This document shows, in pieces, positions 53,031-61,550 of a stretch of DNA of 64,000 bases. How positions within the stretch are numbered: position 1 is the stretch's first letter; every line of letters begins with the position of its first letter. Origin of the DNA: Planctomycetes bacterium B3_Pla (lineage in GTDB: Bacteria; Planctomycetota; Phycisphaerae; Sedimentisphaerales; Anaerobacaceae); contig NJBM01000003.1 in NCBI GenBank assembly GCA_005223045.1, positions 310,001 through 374,000 on the forward strand, in the 5' to 3' direction. Both the position numbers and the translations under genes were made by a program. The notes beneath the pieces are model-generated. The model ran no database searches. It had not been told where the DNA came from and saw nothing but the letters and a program-made list of their open reading frames with translations.

Positions 53031-55166
53031 GTGGATAGATTCATCGTGAATGACAAATATCGTATCCTGATTATTCTTATTCTGCTTTGCTTTTGTTTGA
53101 TATTGCCACAATCCTCATCTCGGGCCGCAACCTATTATGTTGACGCCGACCATCGTGCTGCCAGTGACACGAATCCCGGAACAGAAGCCCAACCCTGGAA
53201 GACCATTGCTAAAGCCACGCCGCTGCTGCAACCAGGCGATACCCTGTTCATCAAAGAAGGGATCTATAGAGAGAGCATCCTTTTGACGAAAAGTGGCACA
53301 CCGACCAGCCCGATAACGATTGCAGCTTATCCCGGACATGAAGGTAAGGTGATAATCAACGCGGCCGAACCCATCATGCGATGGCGCAAGTGTACCGGCC
53401 CCGATGAATGTGCCGGGAATCCATTCTGGGAGCATATCTACGTAACGGACGTGGGGGCCAAGGTGCAATCCCACCCCGACAAAGCATTTGCCATCAGACA
53501 GGTCTTTCAGAATGGGGAGCGACTCAAGCGTTCTCGATATCCGAATGCCGGATGGAGCTATCCAACGACTATTAAGAACCCCAAGAAAACGTTTTCCGAC
53601 AGCTCTCTGTCCAAGCCCGACAAATATTTTACCGGTTCGGTATGCCACGTGAAGACCGCCGTATGGCATCTCGACCAGATCCCCATTACGGACTTTTCCC
53701 GAGGCACAGTGACCCTGGCAAGGAGCCCTCGATTTAACATATCGATGCAATTCGGATACTACATTACCAGTATTGTCGGCGAGATTAACGAGGAAGGCGA
53801 ATGGGCATACGATCCGGCCCAGAAGAAGCTCTTCCTGTGGCCCAAAGGCGACGTTGCACAGAATGTCGAGTTCACGTATCGGGAGTACTGTCTCTACACC
53901 CATGCAAACACTTCGTGGAATATCGTGCGCGGGCTGGCAATGCACAACGCATACAGGTATGGCGTCTGGTTGTACCATGCGAATGATATGACAATCGAGA
54001 ACAATACCATTGAGCATACCTTCACTTTTGGCATCTATCTGCAGACGACCGGCGGAGTTTGCAACAACAATCGGATCCTCAACAATACGGTCAAGCACTC
54101 CTGTTTTCGTGGTATCAGCGTCGGGGGAGACGCCTCCCATTGCCGCGTCGAGGGCAACTACGTCTATGCCACGGGAGCGGAGCATTACGGCGAGGATCTG
54201 ATGCATGGTCCGAGCCACGCTGTGTACATCGCCGGCCCGTTCGCACGAGTGTACAACAACAGGATCGACCGCGCCGGCTACACGGGCCTCTACATAGAGG
54301 AGCGCGGGCTTGGCCGTGAAGTGTGCTACAACTATATCACGAACATCGGTCTGGCGTTATCCGACGGAGGCGGTATCTATACGGCCAGCTTCTGTGATAA
54401 ACCTGAGCAAGACCACATCCACCACAACATTATTGAAGACGCAATTGGATGCTTATCGATGATTCGGCGTTGCGACAAAGGACTGCCCGTGACCATAGAG
54501 AAATATTCCGGCGACACGCCCGGCATCTACGTGGATGAAGAAGGCAATAAACGAATCATCGAGCACAATACCGTCATCAACTCTCACATGGCGGGTATCT
54601 TCTTCCACTGGGCGCCATCGAATGTCGTAAGGAAGAACACCTTGTACGGCAATAGAAAGTGCCAAATCTATTTAAGCGGTAAGAATAGCGCCAGAAAAAT
54701 CCTCGAAAATGATGAGCTTTTCCAGAACATCCTATTCGCAACCGACGCAAAACAGAAGACGCTTCTCATAGCAATCAATTACGATAACGTGCATTTCGGC
54801 CAATCAAATGAAAATTATCTTTATAATCCCTATGATCCTAAGCATGTGTTTGTGAGTCGTTACGTCGGAAGAAGAATTCTCCGCGAGAATTTAACCCTGA
54901 GCCAATGGCGTGCGTTATCAGGTTATGATGGAGACTCGAAAGAATTCTCCTATATAGATCAATTCGATGATGTCACTATAGATCAGCCAAAAAAGTCGCG
55001 GATTATCTCTAATCCGTCGTTGGATGTGGTCATCATTGATCTGGGATCGGAAAAATATTGCGACGTGCAAGGTAACAAAATATATGGGAGCATTAGTTTG
55101 CGGCCCTTCGAATCAATAATTCTCATATCATCCGATTTTGAAATCCCGAATCCTCTTTCTCAATAA
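53031..55166 (+). CDS. secreted right-handed parallel beta-helix protein (pectate-lyase-like fold)
   Basis: 711 residues. An N-terminal signal peptide (about 11-32, ILIILILLCFCLILPQSSSRA) precedes YYVDADHRAASDTNPGTEAQPW, the conserved opening of planctomycete beta-helix proteins (shown here in part as AASDTNPGTEAQPW). The beta-helix core runs from about 300 to 560 with repeated N-x-I and NNxI rungs (TIENNTIEHT, NNNRILNNTVKHS). Such proteins are polysaccharide lyases, epimerases or hydrolases, but no catalytic set can be assigned. The start may be GTG 53,031 or GTG 53,046; neither has a good ribosome-binding site. A terminator overlaps its stop codon. Confidence 0.85.
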   Translation: MDRFIVNDKYRILIILILLCFCLILPQSSSRAATYYVDADHRAASDTNPGTEAQPWKTIAKATPLLQPGDTLFIKEGIYRESILLTKSGTPTSPITIAAYPGHEGKVIINAAEPIMRWRKCTGPDECAGNPFWEHIYVTDVGAKVQSHPDKAFAIRQVFQNGERLKRSRYPNAGWSYPTTIKNPKKTFSDSSLSKPDKYFTGSVCHVKTAVWHLDQIPITDFSRGTVTLARSPRFNISMQFGYYITSIVGEINEEGEWAYDPAQKKLFLWPKGDVAQNVEFTYREYCLYTHANTSWNIVRGLAMHNAYRYGVWLYHANDMTIENNTIEHTFTFGIYLQTTGGVCNNNRILNNTVKHSCFRGISVGGDASHCRVEGNYVYATGAEHYGEDLMHGPSHAVYIAGPFARVYNNRIDRAGYTGLYIEERGLGREVCYNYITNIGLALSDGGGIYTASFCDKPEQDHIHHNIIEDAIGCLSMIRRCDKGLPVTIEKYSGDTPGIYVDEEGNKRIIEHNTVINSHMAGIFFHWAPSNVVRKNTLYGNRKCQIYLSGKNSARKILENDELFQNILFATDAKQKTLLIAINYDNVHFGQSNENYLYNPYDPKHVFVSRYVGRRILRENLTLSQWRALSGYDGDSKEFSYIDQFDDVTIDQPKKSRIISNPSLDVVIIDLGSEKYCDVQGNKIYGSISLRPFESIILISSDFEIPNPLSQ

Positions 55167-55196
55167 AAACGGTACAGTTCGATAGCGACCGTTTTT
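55165..55196 (+). terminator. Rho-independent terminator after the beta-helix gene
   Basis: AAAAACGGT (55,165-55,173) and ACCGTTTTT (55,188-55,196) form a perfect 9-bp stem with a 14-nt loop, ending in the T run. It starts at the stop codon of the beta-helix gene. Confidence 0.75.
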
Positions 55197-55291
55197 GGAA
55201 ATAAACCGAGTTTGGGATTCTAATCTTCATTTCTTGTATTATAAGAACTTTTTACACGCAAGCGTTGAACGGAGTCACTTAGGAAGCACAC

Positions 55292-55390
55292 AATGGCGCT
55301 GCGTCTTGAGGTGCAGTTGCAATCTGAACTTTTCCGGCGGCATTCTGGAATGGCTGGTTGACATACGTGTGCGGGAACAATAGCATATTG
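55292..55390 (+). repeat. dispersed ~95-bp element, copy B
   Basis: This copy is related to copy A at 52,911-53,005 in block order. Here TTGACA (55,358-55,363) and CATATT (55,384-55,389) are 20 bp apart, too far for a normal sigma-70 promoter, so this copy may be decayed or not a promoter. Confidence 0.6.
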
Positions 55391-55438
55391 TTTTTTTGCC
55401 GGACTACTCAAAATGACTGAGTCGTGCCGTCATTCCTG

Positions 55439-55456
55439 CACCTGCCTTAGCAGGTG
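55439..55456 (+). repeat. perfect hairpin CACCTGC-CTTA-GCAGGTG
   Basis: A 7-bp stem with a 4-nt loop lies in the 393-bp spacer before mdh. It is preceded by GTCATTCCTG, reminiscent of the dRS3-like element at 50.7 kb. There is no T run, so a terminator is unlikely. Confidence 0.55.
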
Positions 55457-55559
55457 TCAACTTGTCGCGGCGCCTCAAGTATGAGGAATTCCTGCTGCGG
55501 ACTGTCGGCTCAGGGAAAAACAGGAAGAAGACTAAACGTATTTGATTGGAAGAAATCTC

Positions 55560-56492
55560 ATGGCAAGGAATAAAATCACAATAGTCGGCGCCGGCAACGT
55601 CGGCGCAACCACGGCCCACATCGCGGCAACGAGACAGCTCGGCAATATCGTTCTAATCGATATAGTTGAAGGCCTGGCCGAAGGCAAGGCCCTTGATATC
55701 GCCGAGGCGGCCCCGGTTCAGCTTTATGACTGCGACGTGGTCGGTACTCTCGATTGGGAGAAAACAGCTGACAGCGATATCGTTATCATCACAAGCGGGC
55801 TGCCTCGCAAGCCGGGCATGAGCAGGGACGACCTGCTGGCCAAGAACGCCGGGATCGTCGTAAATGTCAGCGAAAAAGCTGCGAAACACTCGCCGGATAG
55901 TGTCGTCATTGTTGTATGCAATCCGCTTGACGCGATGGTTTATGCCGCCGCCAAGACTACTGGCTTCGCCAGGAATAGGATCATAGGAATGGCCGGTGCC
56001 CTGGATTCGGCACGTTTTAGCGCCTTTATAGCCGCCGAGCTTGGCGTAAGCGTCGAGGAAATAAAGTGCGTGCTAATGGGCGGACACGGCGACGACATGG
56101 TGCCTTTGCCCAGATTCACATCGGTCAGTGGAATACCATTGACCGAACTGCTCGATGAAGACAAGATCGCCGAACTGATTGAACGGACCCGAAAAGGCGG
56201 TATAGAAGTGGTGAACCTGTTGGGCTACAGCGCCTATTATGCCCCAGCCGCCGGGGCGGCCAGGATGGCCGAGGCAATACTCAAAGACAAGAAAACCGTA
56301 ATGTCCTGCTGTGCTTATTGTGACAGCGAGTACGGCGTGGGGGGATACTTCGTCGGAGTCCCTGTCATCCTCGGCAAAAACGGCGTTGAAAAGGTTATTA
56401 CGCTCGATTTGAACAAGTCCGAACGAGCGCAGCTCGAGAAATCCGTCAATCACGTCAAGCAGCTCGCCGCAAAGGTTGACCAATTGCTGTAA
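55560..56492 (+). CDS. mdh: malate dehydrogenase (LDH-like type)
   Basis: 310 residues from ATG 55,560, with GGAAG upstream. The NAD-binding loop is GAGNVGATTAH (10-20). The substrate-binding LPRKPGMSR has Arg83 and Arg89, where Arg83 in the RKPGMSR loop marks malate over lactate specificity. The catalytic pair is Asp150/Arg152 with His176 in MGGHGDD. It oxidises malate to oxaloacetate with NAD+ in the cytoplasm. It ends 95 bp before the V-ATPase operon and may share transcription with it. Confidence 0.97.
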   Translation: MARNKITIVGAGNVGATTAHIAATRQLGNIVLIDIVEGLAEGKALDIAEAAPVQLYDCDVVGTLDWEKTADSDIVIITSGLPRKPGMSRDDLLAKNAGIVVNVSEKAAKHSPDSVVIVVCNPLDAMVYAAAKTTGFARNRIIGMAGALDSARFSAFIAAELGVSVEEIKCVLMGGHGDDMVPLPRFTSVSGIPLTELLDEDKIAELIERTRKGGIEVVNLLGYSAYYAPAAGAARMAEAILKDKKTVMSCCAYCDSEYGVGGYFVGVPVILGKNGVEKVITLDLNKSERAQLEKSVNHVKQLAAKVDQLL

Positions 56493-56587
56493 AGAGAAGA
56501 TTTCTTTTGTTTATTTGTTGCTATCTGCCTGATAATGCTGTAATTTGTCCGCCATCAGTGGTGAGAGTTCGAATAAAAAGGACGTAA

Positions 56588-56893
56588 ATGGAACTGATAA
56601 AGAAAATAAAGCAAGCCGAAACTCAGGCACAAGAGATTATCGAGCAGGCCAAAGCCAAGGCTGCCGGGCAGGCCGAACAGGGCAGAGAAAATCGCCGCCG
56701 GGCCCTGGCGGAGGCCGAACAGCAGAGGAAGCAGGCAACGCAGGCTGCCGTATCTGCCGCTCAATCGCAGGGGCGGGCGGAGGTTAAGGACCTCAAGAAA
56801 CAAGCCGAACAGAAACGCCATGAATTGCGCGATAAAACCGATAGTAAGGTGGCCGCAGTGGCTACGAGAGTAATGGGTTACTTGAGAGGCTAA
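56588..56893 (+). CDS. V/A-type ATPase peripheral stalk subunit H (G-like)
   Basis: The 101-residue, highly charged protein is almost all coiled coil, with Ala/Glu/Lys/Gln heptads (QAETQAQEIIEQAKAKAAGQ) and a C-terminal VATRVMGYLRG. This is the form of the small stalk subunit (AhaH in Methanosarcina, NtpF in Enterococcus) that pairs with subunit E. It is the first gene of the ATPase operon, 2 bp before subunit I. AAGGA precedes the ATG. Confidence 0.85.
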   Translation: MELIKKIKQAETQAQEIIEQAKAKAAGQAEQGRENRRRALAEAEQQRKQATQAAVSAAQSQGRAEVKDLKKQAEQKRHELRDKTDSKVAAVATRVMGYLRG

Positions 56894-56895
56894 GA

Positions 56896-58863
56896 ATGGC
56901 CATTGCGCAAATGGCAAAAATCATTATCGTCAGTCATCGCACCCAGGCTTCGGAGCTTCTGGAGGCGTTACAGCAAGAAGGCATTTGCCACATACTCAAT
57001 CCCGAGGAAACAACAGTCGGCAGAGATTTTCCCGAGCTTGCAGGCCCGGCTGAACGACCCAGAGATATCGAAGGGCTGCTTACTCGCCTGGAAAAGAGCA
57101 TATCCTTTCTCAAGGGCTATGCTCCGGCACAGAAAGGACTTACCGCAGCTCTCGCCCCGCGCACCGTCGTCGACAAGCAATCGTACGACCAGGTCGTTTC
57201 CGACCGGCAGGCGCTTAGAATCGCCGATCAGTGCGAGCAGATCGAAACATCGATAGAGAAAACAAACGGCGAAATCGAACACATCGAGGACATGCTGGAA
57301 ATACTCGCCCCCTGGGCTTCTCTCGAAACGCGGGTGGAAGAAATCGGCCCGCTCAAGCAGACCATGTGCTGGGCCGGCTTGATCTCCAGCCAGCAGTTGG
57401 AGCAGACGCAGGAGAGACTAAGCGAGCTTGGCGCCGCTATGCAACAAGTCGGCGCCACTTCCAACAGGTCCGCCTGTCTTGTAGTTTCCCTGACCGAGAA
57501 TACGGACAAAGTCCAGAAGCTGCTGCGGTCGGCCGAGTTCGAGCATGTAAACTTCGAGCCGATGAGAGGGATCGTCACGGAGCTAATCAGTGAGCATCGC
57601 AAGAAGCTCCTACAGGCCAAGGGCCGCTTGCAGAGTTGCACGGAGCAGGCGTCGGAGTTGTCTGAGAATCTGCTCAATACCGAGATACTCCACGACCATT
57701 ATGAAAATCTTCTAAACAGAGAGCAAGCCAAAGATGCCGCACCTGCAACCGAACATACGGTTCTGCTGGAGGGCTGGGTCAAAGATAGAGACTTTGCCCG
57801 CCTGGAAAAGATTGTGCTGAGTTTTAAGGCATCGAGTTTACATAAAATCGAACCGGCGGAAGATGAAGATATTCCGGTTGAGATTGAAAACACAGGCGCA
57901 ATAAAACCGTTCGAGGTAATAACCCGTTTATATGGAATGCCAAAGCATTTTGAAGTGGATCCGACGGTATTTCTTGCCCCGTTTTTTGCGCTGTTCTTCG
58001 GATTGTGCCTGACCGATGCCGGGTACGGATTGGTCATTATCGCTCTGATGATTTTCTTAATCAAAAAAATGCAGGGCGACAAAAAACTGATGTGGATGTT
58101 AGGGATTTGCTCTGGCGCAACAGTGTTGGCAGGCGCACTTACAGGCGGATGGTTCGGTGATGCAGTCCAGCAGTTCATACCTGCACTGGGAACAGCCCGA
58201 GAAAAACTGATGTGGTTCGATCCGCTCGAGAAACCGATGATTTTCTTCGGATTGTCTCTGGGGCTTGGATATTTCCAGATTATGACTGGGTTGGCGATTG
58301 CATTTATACATAACTTAAAGCAAAAGCAATACGTTGCGGCAATATGCGACCAGTTGACCTGGCTGATTATGATTAATTCAATTGTTTTGTTCCTTGCGAG
58401 TAAGTTTAATGCAGTTTCGGTCGAAGTTGGTCAATTCTTCGGCAACCTGGCGCTTATCCCCGCAGTTACTATTTTGTTGTTCAGCCAGCGAGAGGGCGGC
58501 TGGGGCGGCCGGATAGGTATGGGAGTGTACAATTTGTTCAGCACAATATTCTTTATGGGCGACGTCCTGAGTTACTTAAGATTGATGGCGCTAGGCATGG
58601 TTACCGCAGGTCTGGCAATGGCAATAAATATTATTGCAAAAATAGCAGGCGAGATACCTTACGGCATAGGTATTGTGGTCATGGTATTAGTGCTTGTCGG
58701 AGGACACGGATTTAACATCGCAATAAATGCATTAGGTGCGTTTGTTCATACTTTGAGACTGCAATATGTAGAGTTTTTCCCCAAGTTCATTGTCGGCGGC
58801 GGCAAATCATTTGAGCCGCTGAGCAAGGAATATAAACACATTTATATCAAAAAAGAAGTCTAA
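56896..58863 (+). CDS. atpI: V/A-type ATPase membrane subunit I
   Basis: The 655-residue protein has a cytoplasmic N-terminal half (about 1-345) with coiled coils and a C-terminal half (about 355-640) with about seven or eight membrane helices. The motifs VFLAPFFALFFGLCLTDAGYG and DVLSYLRLMALGMVTAGLA are seen, the latter holding the essential arginine that faces the proteolipid ring. It provides the ion half-channels and links the stator to the membrane. Length is normal for the family. Confidence 0.96.
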   Translation: MAIAQMAKIIIVSHRTQASELLEALQQEGICHILNPEETTVGRDFPELAGPAERPRDIEGLLTRLEKSISFLKGYAPAQKGLTAALAPRTVVDKQSYDQVVSDRQALRIADQCEQIETSIEKTNGEIEHIEDMLEILAPWASLETRVEEIGPLKQTMCWAGLISSQQLEQTQERLSELGAAMQQVGATSNRSACLVVSLTENTDKVQKLLRSAEFEHVNFEPMRGIVTELISEHRKKLLQAKGRLQSCTEQASELSENLLNTEILHDHYENLLNREQAKDAAPATEHTVLLEGWVKDRDFARLEKIVLSFKASSLHKIEPAEDEDIPVEIENTGAIKPFEVITRLYGMPKHFEVDPTVFLAPFFALFFGLCLTDAGYGLVIIALMIFLIKKMQGDKKLMWMLGICSGATVLAGALTGGWFGDAVQQFIPALGTAREKLMWFDPLEKPMIFFGLSLGLGYFQIMTGLAIAFIHNLKQKQYVAAICDQLTWLIMINSIVLFLASKFNAVSVEVGQFFGNLALIPAVTILLFSQREGGWGGRIGMGVYNLFSTIFFMGDVLSYLRLMALGMVTAGLAMAINIIAKIAGEIPYGIGIVVMVLVLVGGHGFNIAINALGAFVHTLRLQYVEFFPKFIVGGGKSFEPLSKEYKHIYIKKEV

Positions 58864-58876
58864 TGTTTTTTAGTAA

Positions 58877-59384
<508 letters not shown>

Positions 59385-59386
<2 letters not shown>

Positions 59387-59420
59387 TACGTCAAATTCAC
59401 CATGTGCAATACATAATACG
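59385..59420 (+). repeat. AATACG short-unit repeat between subunits K and E
   Basis: AATACG at 59,385 and 59,415 and AATACA at 59,408 lie in the 43-bp spacer. They resemble the CAATACG repeat before tRNA-Leu at 39.3 kb. Confidence 0.5.
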
Positions 59421-59429
59421 AGAGTAATT

Positions 59430-60023
59430 ATGGAAGCTGAACAGGTAGTAGAAAAGATATTGGCCGACGCCCGCGCCGAGGCTGATAAGATAACAAAGCA
59501 GGCCGATGACAGGGAAGCCGACGAGCAGGCCAAACTATCCGAACAACTGGACGAATACAAAAAACAGACAAAGATACTTGCTCAACAAGCCGGCGAAGAT
59601 GAAACGTCACACATTCTCGCCGCGGCAAGAATGGATATTGCTATGCAGCTTCTGGCGGAAAAAAGAAAGATACTCGATGAGGTCTTCGAGCAGGCGCGTA
59701 ATCAACTGCGCAAGCTGCCTGACGATCAGTATCGCAAACTCTGCATAAAACTGATGCTCGAAGAAGTCGAGACCGGCGATGAGGAGGTCGTGATTGACGC
59801 TCAGGAAAGACGCATCGATCATGAACTGATAAGAGAAATTAATCGCGAGCTGGGGCCGGGCTACAAAGGCAACCTGAGATTGTCCGACGAAAAGCAGGAC
59901 ATCGGAGCCGGCTTTGTCCTGAAACGCGGTAAAATAAAAACCAACGTCTCCGTTGGCGTGCTGCTGGATCAGGCGCGCAAGGAGCTGGAGATCGAATTGG
60001 CAAAAGAATTGTTCAGGGAATAA
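59430..60023 (+). CDS. atpE: V/A-type ATPase stalk subunit E
   Basis: In this 197-residue protein the N-terminal ~90 residues are a coiled coil (VVEKILADARAEADKITKQA), and the C-terminal half is the globular domain that contacts the catalytic head, with DDQYRKLCIKLMLEE and GAGFVLKRGKIKTNVSV. It forms the peripheral stalk with subunit H. The order K-E-C follows the archaeal aha operon. Confidence 0.93.
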   Translation: MEAEQVVEKILADARAEADKITKQADDREADEQAKLSEQLDEYKKQTKILAQQAGEDETSHILAAARMDIAMQLLAEKRKILDEVFEQARNQLRKLPDDQYRKLCIKLMLEEVETGDEEVVIDAQERRIDHELIREINRELGPGYKGNLRLSDEKQDIGAGFVLKRGKIKTNVSVGVLLDQARKELEIELAKELFRE

Positions 60024-60030
60024 TAGAGGG

Positions 60031-60161
60031 AATCAGGTTATCAGGAAATCAGGGTGCAGGGTATCAGGAACTCAGGAGATCAGGGAGTCAGGAATGGACA
60101 AGTGCGTCCTGATAACCTGTTAACCTGATAACCACCACCTGATGACCTGATAACCTGAAAC
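60031..60161. repeat. short-period direct and inverted ATCAGG/CCTGAT repeat array
   Basis: The 147-bp spacer between subunits E and C contains seven ATCAGG-like units (60,031-60,093; 8-bp average period, with variants ATCAGGTT, ATCAGGAA, CTCAGGAG). A right arm (60,107-60,161) has at least six CCTGATAA-like units in the opposite orientation. The two arms can pair as a long imperfect hairpin in the mRNA. Confidence 0.8.
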
Positions 60162-60170
60162 CTAATACTA

Positions 60171-61214
60171 ATGTTAGCTGAAAAACCCAGGCAAACGATT
60201 CTGGACTTTTATACATATCCGCCTATCGGCGCCGACGATTGGCGATACGCCTTTGAGACGGCACAGGTGCGTACGCTCGAGATGCAGATGCTCAGCAGGG
60301 CGGCTTTACTCGACATGGCCAACGCCGAGACCTTCCAGCAGACCGCCGATCTGTTGAGCGGGACCGAATATGCCCTTCCGCAGGGCGGCAGAGATTTCGC
60401 CGAGGTCGAGGACATCCTCCGGCAGCGACGAGCGGCGACCCGCGATCTTTTCTCGAATCTCATCCTTGATGAGCCGCTTGTAGAGCTGTTCAGGGCGCGG
60501 GATGATTTTGCGAATCTTCGACTGGCGGTCAGGCGAACAGTGACCGAAAAGCCGGCAGGCATAGATTACAGCGATCACGGCAATGTGTCGCCCGAACTGA
60601 TCGAACAGATGTTTGCCAAGGAAGGGGAGTCGATGAAACGCGAATTTCCCGATTTTGTGCAGGAGACGGTCGAGCAGGCTGTCCTTGCCTACTATCAAAA
60701 AAAAGATATTCGCCGGATCGATTATGCAATCGACCGATACCAGTCACAATACAATCTGAAAAAAGCAAGTGAGTTAAAGAGTGTTTTTCTGCTCGGACTT
60801 TTCAGGATGCAGATTGACCTGACTAACATTCGAACATTGCTAAGACTCAAATTCACCGACTCCGAACATCACAACGTTTTCCTGGAAGGCGGCTTTGTTG
60901 GTTTGGAGCTATTCGAGAACGGCCTTGAGCACGGCTACGAAGGATTGGGGCCGTTGTTTTTCGCAACGCCCTACCACCGTATCGTTGAAACGGGCGCCCA
61001 CTACCTGGCGTCGAACAAATCCTTCTTGAAGATCGAGCAGCAGTGCGAGGAGCATTTGACCGAATTTCTGAAATCGACAGTCGGGATTACCGCCGGGCCT
61101 CAGCCGGTTATCGCATATCTGCTGATGAAGGAAAATGAAATCCGCACGGTGAGGTTGATACTTACAGCTAAGAAGAACCACCTCGATACGAAACTTATTT
61201 TGGACCGCATTTAA
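60171..61214 (+). CDS. atpC: V/A-type ATPase central stalk adaptor subunit C (d)
   Basis: This 347-residue helical protein belongs to the V-type subunit C/d family, recognised by LEMQMLSRAALLDMAN, LRLAVRRTV, the YDIRRIDYAIDRY-like middle and the end LMKENEIRTVRLIL, typical of the third repeat. It caps the K ring and joins it to the central rotor. The next gene (F) overlaps its stop by 1 bp (TAATG), indicating coupling. Confidence 0.94.
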   Translation: MLAEKPRQTILDFYTYPPIGADDWRYAFETAQVRTLEMQMLSRAALLDMANAETFQQTADLLSGTEYALPQGGRDFAEVEDILRQRRAATRDLFSNLILDEPLVELFRARDDFANLRLAVRRTVTEKPAGIDYSDHGNVSPELIEQMFAKEGESMKREFPDFVQETVEQAVLAYYQKKDIRRIDYAIDRYQSQYNLKKASELKSVFLLGLFRMQIDLTNIRTLLRLKFTDSEHHNVFLEGGFVGLELFENGLEHGYEGLGPLFFATPYHRIVETGAHYLASNKSFLKIEQQCEEHLTEFLKSTVGITAGPQPVIAYLLMKENEIRTVRLILTAKKNHLDTKLILDRI

Positions 61215-61537
61215 TGGAAGGCAAAATTGCAGTTTTGGGTGGCACCGATTTTGTGATGCCGTTCTCGGCACTCGGGGTAGATACGTACCCGGTGGGCCTG
61301 ACAGCCGGTGACGTTGTAGAAAACGCGAGGAAGATAATCAGCGAGAAATATGCACTGGTCGTAGTGGGCGAAAACATTGCCCCGCAGGCTGAGGAAGTTT
61401 TCGACGCATACGAGGATGCGCCGACTCCCTGCATTGTGGTTGTGCCGTTCACCACTGAATCCGAGGGCTATGCTACGCAGGCCCTGGGAGAAGTGCTCAA
61501 AATGGCTACGGGTATAAATATTCTGCAGAACAGTTGA
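61214..61537 (+). CDS. atpF: V/A-type ATPase subunit F
   Basis: The 107-residue protein has the Rossmann-like subunit F fold: IAVLGGTDFVMPFSALGVDT, ALVVVGENIAPQAEE and PCIVVVPFTTESEGYA. It sits in the central stalk and regulates coupling. Its start overlaps the stop of subunit C, and subunit A starts 13 bp after its stop. Confidence 0.94.
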   Translation: MEGKIAVLGGTDFVMPFSALGVDTYPVGLTAGDVVENARKIISEKYALVVVGENIAPQAEEVFDAYEDAPTPCIVVVPFTTESEGYATQALGEVLKMATGINILQNS

Positions 61538-61550
61538 GAAGGTTTTGATA

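Noticed and set aside
53115..54218. 367-codon open frame on the minus strand, opposite the beta-helix gene
   Set aside because: The plus-strand frame has a signal peptide and NNxI beta-helix rungs, a promoter and a terminator. The minus frame shows no domain and is a composition-driven shadow.
55358..55389. Promoter for mdh in repeat copy B
   Set aside because: TTGACA and CATATT are 20 bp apart, beyond the usual 16-18 bp for sigma-70; kept only as part of the repeat.
60031..60161. CRISPR array
   Set aside because: The units are about 8 bp, without spacers of constant length, and occur in both orientations; no cas genes are nearby.
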